From: Bedellia somnulentella
Taxonomy: Eukaryota; Arthropoda; Insecta; Lepidoptera; Bedelliidae
DNA length: 64,000 nt
Assembly: GCA_963576735.1 (NCBI GenBank)
Contig: OY755190.1
Span: 2,039,695 to 2,103,694, forward strand
Direction: 5' to 3'
Positions within the stretch are counted from its first letter, which is position 1; every line of letters begins with the position of its first letter. The notes under the pieces are model-generated. The model searched no databases. It saw nothing but the letters and a program-made list of their open reading frames with translations, and was not told where the DNA came from. The position numbers and the translations under genes are program-made. Positions 58,349-64,000 of the stretch are shown here, piece by piece.

Positions 58349-58606
58349 TCGCACGCTTAATACTACAGTGACCTATGTTAAAATTTTGCTGTGTTGAGTT
58401 ACAATACCACACAGACCTTAAAATCATGCTCTACAACATATGAATACGAGATGATAAAGACCTAAGTGAAATTAAACCATTTTGTGTTAAGAATACGGGT
58501 GTTTTCTCGTGCCTATGTTGTAGAGCATGCTTTTTAAGGTCTGTGTAGTATTGTAACGCAATTCATCAAAATTTTGACATAGGTCACTGTAGTATTAAGC
58601 GTGCGA
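58349..58606. mobile_element. 258-bp hairpin MITE
   Basis: About 95-bp arms beginning TCGCACGCTTAATACTACAG are inverted at the right end. The arms also contain AACATAGG/CCTATGTT pairs. No unambiguous target duplication. Confidence 0.78.
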
Positions 58607-58674
58607 TGTATATAGATGTGCATGAAACAAACAACTCAATGTGGCGATTATTTTAGACCGGGATGTCGCGGGTT

Positions 58675-58954
58675 CAAGCGTTCACGCTGAAGATCCCCCA
58701 GGGATTGGCAGATTTACGTTATCTTTATATCCTATCGCAGTTTGGTACGAATACACTGTCACATGACGTACTACAAATGAGCTGTGTGGGTTTCCTCACG
58801 ATTTTTTTCCTAATCGTTAACATCCATGATAAATTAACCACATATATGACTTTCGAAAAGACAAATTGGTATTTGCCTGACCCGGGATATGAACTCACGC
58901 CTGTCTGTATTGACGGGCGGTCGTTCTACCCACTGGACTATCACGGCTACCTAG
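58675..58954 (-). mobile_element. SINE B copy with internal deletion
   Basis: GCGTTCACGCTGAAGATCCC at the tail side and CCACTGGACTATCACGGC at the tRNA-like end. The central CACGTG block is deleted. Confidence 0.75.
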
Positions 58955-59069
58955 AATAGTACAATAATGATAGTCCTAGTAATAGTACAATAGTGATAAG
59001 GGAAAATCACATAAAGATGATTAATAACAATATTAGATTCAAGAAGATTCCCTCAGAAGTATAATGTAT

Positions 59070-59432
59070 ATGTATATGTTATGTAAGGTTGTGTGACAGA
59101 GTGAGAAATAGTGTAATTCGTGAACGTTTAGGTGTGAAAGATGACGTAGTGTGCAAGATAGAGAAAGGAATGTTAAGGTGGTTTGGGCACATGGAGAGGA
59201 TGTGACAGTAAATTGGTAAGTAGAGGACGACCACGGAGGACACACCTGGACTAAATAGAGTGTGTGCTCAAAAAGGCCGGCGTCCGAAGTATGAAGAATA
59301 AAAGAGCATGTATGAGAAGAATGATAAATGTAACAGAAGCAAAAGAGATTTGCTTGGATCGTACAAAGTGGCGATCTATAGTCTCACCCTACCCTAATGG
59401 GAACAATGGGCGTGAGTATAAGTAAGTAAGTA
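59070..59432 (+). pseudogene. LINE C 3' coding end, frameshifted
   Basis: The first part encodes VRLCDRVRNSVIRERLGVKD, DVVCKIEKGMLRWFGHMERM, then a stop. Further on the frame shifts to the ACMRRM...DRTKWRSIVS-like end, and it finishes GGGCGTGAGTATAAGTAAGT. The GMLRWFGH-ERM motif is typical of RTE-type LINEs. Confidence 0.7.
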
Positions 59433-59534
59433 GATTCAAGATTCAGCTCTAGTTCACCCTTTCATACGAATATAGTTTCTAGAGAATAAGTAAGAACAAA
59501 ACTTAATATACCGTCTTGCATGCAAGAATCTTTC

Positions 59535-59765
59535 GTCGACGTCCCCTTAGAATAACACTACCGATTTCCATTACTTTTGAGCCATTTAATCAGCGAACAT
59601 TTAATTGAATTTTGGAAATGTCTCATGAAATCAAATGTCATCCTCTATGTCACAATCTTTTGATCTCTCGACTTCCAAAAGTGGAAAAGGAGTTTCTAAT
59701 TCTGAGGTTCTTTATGGCTAATATATTTTACGATATATAGCCGTGATTATATGTATGCATGTATA
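59535..59765 (+). mobile_element. Old SINE A copy
   Basis: Block order is recognisable (TTAGAATAACACTACCGATT ... CTCGACTTCCAAAAGTGG ... TATAGCCGTGATTATATGTA) but strongly diverged. Confidence 0.6.
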
Positions 59766-59988
59766 GTTACATACTTAAAAAAGCAAATAACATTCCTGCC
59801 CACGCTCTTAATCTGCCTTCCATTTCCATTACACGGCCCTCTGCAACTTGATGGAAAAGTCTAAAGGCTAAGCCCGCGCCCACGTGAGACATTCTATAGG
59901 GTTGACAGCTCTCTGTTTCTACAACAACTTTTATGACCAATTCGGAGTGCTTCATAAAGAATAAAAATCTTTATTTCAAAATAAATTT

Positions 59989-60240
59989 GCCGTGTAGTGT
60001 CGGCTTAGAATAACACTACCCCATTTCTACCCGTGGGTGATCGTAAGAGGCGACTAAGGGTACAGGGGCTTTTTAAGTGATTTTTGGGCGATGTGGTTGG
60101 AGACCTGTCACCAAAAATCGTTTATAATTATCATCTTTTCCCCAATCAACTTCCAAAAGTGGCTGAGGAATTTATAATTCCTTAGCTCTGGCTACCCCTT
60201 CTAGGGATTTATAGCCGTGAGTATATGTATGTATGTATGT
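59989..60240 (+). mobile_element. SINE A, first of a three-copy array
   Basis: Full length, of the GTGATCGTAAGAG variant, followed directly by the LINE 3' UTR repeat. Confidence 0.86.
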
Positions 60241-60483
60241 TGAAAATAAATCTTTGCTTTTTTAATGTCAAGTTGTAATTTTAAATAAACTTCAGATTTG
60301 AAAAGTGTATTTTTCTGAGAAGAACCCGTAAGGAACTGTCTTCTTAACACACATCTTTTTTTACGTCAATTACAATTTTGGTGTTAGCCCAGAAACATCC
60401 TGCACAGAGCCCTGATGACAGCCATTTTATCATTCATGTAATGTTTAGTATGACAATAGACTTTCGAACTAAGATTCATTTTA
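60241..60483 (-). repeat. LINE 3' UTR repeat, array copy 1
   Basis: TAAATCTTTGCTTTTTTAAT ... GAACCCGTAAGGAACTGTCT ... TGTTAGCCCAGAAACATCCT. Almost identical to 60745-61000. Confidence 0.75.
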
Positions 60484-60733
60484 TGCTGTGTAGTGTCGGC
60501 TTAGAATGTCGCTACCCCTTTCTACCCACGGGTGTCGTAAGAGGCGACTAAGGGTGTTGGGGCTTTTTACTGGATTTTTGGGCGATGCGGTTGGAGACCC
60601 ATCACCAAAAACCTTTATTTTTAGCATCTTTTCCCCACTCAACTTCCAAAAGTGGCTGAGGAATTTATGAGTCCTTAAATCTGGCTACCCCTTCTAGGGA
60701 AATATAGCCGTGAGTATATGTATGTATGTATGT
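60484..60733 (+). mobile_element. SINE A, second of the array
   Basis: Full length, but a different subfamily from its neighbours (AATGTCGCTACCCCTTTCTA head). Confidence 0.86.
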
Positions 60734-60744
60734 TCATAAAGAAT

Positions 60745-61000
60745 AAAAAAATTCATTTCTAAATAAATCTTTGCTTTTTTAATGTCAAGTTGTAATTTTA
60801 AATAAACTTCAGATTTGGAAGGTGTATTTTTCTGAGAAGAACCCGTAAGGAACTGTCTTCTTAACACACATCTTTTTTTACGTCAATTACAATTTTGGTG
60901 TTAGCCAAGAAACATCCTGCACAGAGCCCTGATGACAGCCATTTTATCATTCATGTAATGTTTAGTATGACAATAGACTTTCGAACTAAGATTCATTTTA
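60745..61000 (-). repeat. LINE 3' UTR repeat, array copy 2
   Basis: Differs from copy 1 by only a few bases, indicating a recent local duplication. Confidence 0.75.
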
Positions 61001-61255
61001 TGCTGTGTAGTGTCGGCTTAGAATAGCACTACCCCAATTCTTCCGGCGGGTGTACGTAACTAAGACGACTAACGGTATTGGGGCTTTAAAGGGATTTTTG
61101 GGCGATGCGGTTGGAGACCCATCACCAACAACCTTTATTTTACCATCCTTACCCCACTTAACTTTCCAGAAGTGGCTACGGAATTTCTGATTCCTTAGCT
61201 CTGGCTACCCCATCTAGGGATTTATAGCCGTGAGTATATGTATGTATGTATGTAT
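61001..61255 (+). mobile_element. SINE A, third of the array
   Basis: Full length, of the GTGTACGTAA subfamily, so the three SINEs are not simple tandem copies of one another. Confidence 0.86.
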
Positions 61256-61571
61256 TCATTTTTTTAACTACTGCTTAGAACTTAACTAATATTACCTTCC
61301 ACATTCATGTACTATCTATAATTAATATTATAAAGAAGAAAGGTTGTGAGTTTCTTTGTATTAAATTGGCTTCAAAACCCTTGAAACGCTATTCAAAATT
61401 ATTTCACCAACGGAAGACTAAAAAATTCAGAAGAAATATATAGTTCAGTAATATTATCACAACCAGTAAAAAATAACACCACCCTTACTTATCCGGGGCG
61501 GCAACTAGTAAATAAATAAATATACGAGTTTGCTTGGTTAAGTCATTTTTCTTTACATCGAAGAACATCAT
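61256..61571. other. Intergenic, nothing recognised
   Basis: AT-rich; a GGGGCGGCAACTAGTAA scrap near 61495 resembles the end of a dispersed repeat. Confidence 0.4.
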
Positions 61572-61630
61572 CAAGCTCTGGCTACCCCTTCTAGGGATTT
61601 ATAGCCGTGAGTATATGTATGCATGTATGT
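61572..61630 (+). mobile_element. SINE A 3' fragment
   Basis: Only AGCTCTGGCTACCCCTTCTA to the TATG tail: a 5'-truncated insertion. Confidence 0.7.
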
Positions 61631-61664
61631 AACATCATGCCGTACTTAGTTATATCGTTAAAAT

Positions 61665-61999
61665 TACTCAACACGAAGGTGTTGGCAGAGGTATATATAC
61701 TTCTTAACATCACGTTATATTGCCACCGTACCGGTACCGGACAGAGTACTCACGTGATAGGGGGCATAAAAAATTAATATGCCTATCGCCGTTTTGTACG
61801 AATACACTGTCACATGACTGAGTGCAACTTAAGCCATGTGGGTTTCCTCACGATGTTTTCCCTCACCGTTAACAACCATGGTAAATTAACCACACGTATG
61901 TCTTTAGAAAAAACAAATTGGTGTAAGTCTGACCCGGGGTATGAACCCTGATCGTCTCCACGATTAGCGGTGTTCTACCCACTGAGCTATAACGGTAAA
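61665..61999 (-). mobile_element. SINE B copy
   Basis: Near full length, from GAAGGTGTTGGCAGAGG to the tRNA-like ACCCACTGAGCTATAACGG, with a small AT-rich insertion in the centre. Confidence 0.8.
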
Positions 62000-62086
62000 A
62001 TTAAGCGGAGTAATTTGCCTACTTCCTTATCCAGTACCAGGTGGAGACTATTAAGTTATACATTTGCCTCATGAACTCTATAATTC

Positions 62087-62335
62087 ATACATACATACAT
62101 ATACTCACGGCTATAAATCCCTAAAAGGGGTAGCCAGAGCTGAGAAATTTGAAATTCCTCAGCCACTTTTGGAAGTTGAGTGGGGAAAAGACGGTAGAAT
62201 AAAGGTTGTTGGCGATGGGTCTCCAGCCGCATCGCCCAAAAATCCATTAAAAAGCCCCAAGTCCGTTAGTCGCCTCTTACGTACACCCACCGGAAGAAAT
62301 GGGGCAGTGCTATTCTAAGCCGACACTACACAGCT
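62087..62335 (-). mobile_element. SINE A copy with 10-bp TSD
   Basis: Full length. CTATAATTCA occurs on both sides. Its antisense frame is open throughout. Confidence 0.88.
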
Positions 62336-62344
62336 ATAATTCAA

Positions 62345-62545
62345 TTCCCAAAATAAGGTAGCCAAACCAACAGACACATCAGTTCCTCAGCCACTTTAGG
62401 AAGTTTCATGGTCAAAGGATTGTTAAACAAAGGTTGGTTATGCTTCCACTTGCACTACATCACCAAACGAACCCTTGAAAGGCTCCAATATCCCTCCCCT
62501 ATTCGCCTCATACGACCCACGGGAAGAAAAGGGTTAGCCAGACAG
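62345..62545 (-). mobile_element. Old SINE A copy beside a young one
   Basis: AAGGTAGCCAAACC ... TTCCTCAGCCACTTTAGGAA ... CGCCTCATACGACCCACGGG. More diverged than the adjacent copy and without a tail. Confidence 0.65.
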
Positions 62546-62546
62546 G

Positions 62547-62766
62547 TAAGACCCACATGGCTGAGTTGTACTTAGTCATGTGACAGTGTATTCGTACAAA
62601 ACGGCGATAGGCCTGCCCCCTATCACGTGAGTACACTGTCTAAGCAAAACGTGGGTACCTTCTCTGGTATCTAGATGGCGCTTGCCATGTGAGTTCAGGA
62701 GTATTGGTACCTCTGCCAACCCCTTCGAGGAATAACGGCGTGAACGTTTATGTTTATGTTATGTTA
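62547..62766 (+). mobile_element. SINE B 3' half, TAGATGGCG variant
   Basis: ACCCACATGGCTGAGTTG to the (ATGTT)n tail, with the CTAGATGGCGCTTGCC segment also seen at 531. Confidence 0.8.
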
Positions 62767-63015
62767 TGTAAGGCTATTCTTAGATGACATTGAACAGCTA
62801 AACACTTACCACTCTAAACCGCCCTATTATAATTCTATTGGGGTTGTGATTTTTTACGTCTACATACATAACACCCAAAGGGCAATGGAGAGGGCTATGT
62901 TAGGAATTCCACTACGTAGTTGAAAATGCAACGAGATAATCTGGGGAAGAGTCGGAGTGACTGAGAAAGCACTTCACACTTAACGCGATCACATAACATA
63001 AATTTTATTTTTTAC

Positions 63016-63250
63016 ATACATACATGCATATACTCACGGCTATAAATCCCTTAACGGGGTAGCCAGAGCTTTGGAATTAGAAATTCCTCAGCCACTTTTG
63101 GGAGTTGATTGGGGAAAAGGTGGTAATAATAAATAAATGTTTTTGGTGACCGGGTCTCTAACCACATCGCCCAAAAATCACCTAAGAAGCCCCTATACCC
63201 TTAGTCGCCTCTTACGAAATGGGGTAGTGCTATTCTAAGCCGACACGGCA
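63016..63250 (-). mobile_element. SINE A copy with 17-bp TSD
   Basis: CATAAATTTTATTTTTT is repeated on both sides. Slightly shortened at the head. Confidence 0.88.
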
Positions 63251-63849
63251 ATACATAAATTTTATTTTTTCTTAATCATATTTAGTACTTTTCAAGAAAA
63301 TTAGTAATCTTAAGTTGTAAAAACTTAGGCTAGCAAACATCAAACGAACTTTTAACTAAGTGGTTTTCCAAGAACAAGCACTAATTCTTTTGAAATTTCT
63401 TCGAGCTTGTTTTAGAAAACTTCGTTTCGGACCCAATTTGTCTGTTACACTTTGTTCATACTATTTTTTTCAGTTAATTGATATTGTCATTTTCGAGCGA
63501 AAGCTGAACGATATTAAGTATAAAAATCATTAAATAAATATAACTAATAAATTTATTGTAATTTTTTTTAATGTAAATATTTGCATGCTAGCATATATAG
63601 TTAAATGTGATGGACCAATTATAATAATGCAACATCTTCATTGTACCACATTTATGCAAATAAAAATGATTTTGATTTTGATTAAAATTCCGTGTATTTT
63701 TAGAACAGAAGTACAAAAATAAAATCCTGAAATACAGTCCGATTTTGATTTAAACATCATTAACTTAAATTCTATTTTAGAAATAATCTGTGTAAAGTGT
63801 TTTTAACAGTGATGTTATAGAATAAAGAAATTCTATTCTATTTTATTTA
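63251..63849. other. AT-rich stretch with a LINE-type 3' tail
   Basis: TTCATTGTACCACATTTATG followed by AAATGATTTTGATTTTGATT (about 63640-63683) resembles a LINE poly(A)-region end. Nothing else recognised. Confidence 0.4.
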
Positions 63850-63930
63850 CTCAAACTTTCACGACATATATTCCCGAAAAGGTGGTAGAGGTACTAATAC
63901 TTCGGAATAACACGTCATACTAATAAGACA
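63850..63930 (-). mobile_element. SINE B tail fragment
   Basis: ACTCAAACTTTCACGACATA and GGTAGAGGTACTAATACTTC. Confidence 0.6.
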
Positions 63931-63934
63931 TTGA

Positions 63935-64000
63935 CCAGAAGGGCAAGCACGAGCGCTATTTGATCGGCACGATAACGGTTAGAATGAGATGGCAGTACAA
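63935..64000. mobile_element. Hairpin-family element cut by window end
   Basis: AGCACGAGCGCTATTTGATC and GGTTAGAATGAGATGGCAGT match the element at 24750-24960. The right end is outside the window. Confidence 0.5.

Noticed and set aside
1..64000. CRISPR arrays, bacterial operons, plasmid or phage features
   Set aside because: No regularly spaced repeats or prokaryotic gene organisation; introns and SINEs show a eukaryotic nuclear genome.

Overview
The window is eukaryotic nuclear DNA, almost certainly from a moth or butterfly. It is AT-rich, its genes are split by long introns, and it is packed with lepidopteran-type short and long retroelements whose 3' ends read GCGTGAGTATATGTATG. There is no prokaryotic gene organisation, CRISPR array or operon.

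Two host genes can be supported. The main one is a Rab-effector gene of the RILP-like family (Rilpl) on the minus strand. I could assemble it completely: eight coding exons between 32829 (start) and 7706 (stop), 383 codons, all introns GT-AG and all phases compatible. Exon 1 carries the RH1 domain, exons 2-5 the coiled coil, exon 6 the RH2 motif and exons 7-8 the conserved basic tail. The second is the first coding exon of a rabphilin/Noc2-like gene on the plus strand (53935-54002); the rest of that gene is not visible.

Layout: 1-7.7 kb lies 3' of Rilpl (SINEs, one 3-bp-TSD MITE, quiet AT-rich DNA). 7.7-32.8 kb is Rilpl with repeat-filled introns. 33.4-34.8 kb is a dead RTE-type LINE. 35.6-40 kb is a cluster of a terminal-inverted-repeat element (here 'X') carrying nested SINEs. 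40.0-47.4 kb is a tandem duplication whose second copy is split by a 4.6-kb DNA transposon. 48.4-51.4 kb is a stack of nested transposons including an X copy with perfect ends. 53-54 kb holds the rabphilin-like exon. 54.2-64 kb is more retroelement debris, including a recently dead LINE reverse transcriptase (56.2-58 kb).

The most striking object is at 42684-47280: perfect 24-bp terminal inverted repeats, a perfect 8-bp target duplication, a THAP zinc-finger coding remnant just inside the left end, and an empty target site in the neighbouring tandem copy. It is a P-element-superfamily-like transposon, now wrecked by a LINE ORF1 insertion, a LINE 3' end and a 608-bp MITE. Other notable points: two copies of the same SINE landed on Rilpl splice donors, and in each case the target-site duplication left a working donor; both major SINE families share their 3' end with the resident RTE-type LINE; and a 271-codon open frame overlaps the last Rilpl exon out of frame.

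Names 'SINE A', 'SINE B', 'SINE F', 'SINE H', 'LINE C', 'LINE D' and 'element X' are labels used here only. All identifications are from reading the sequence and remembered family features; no database search was run.
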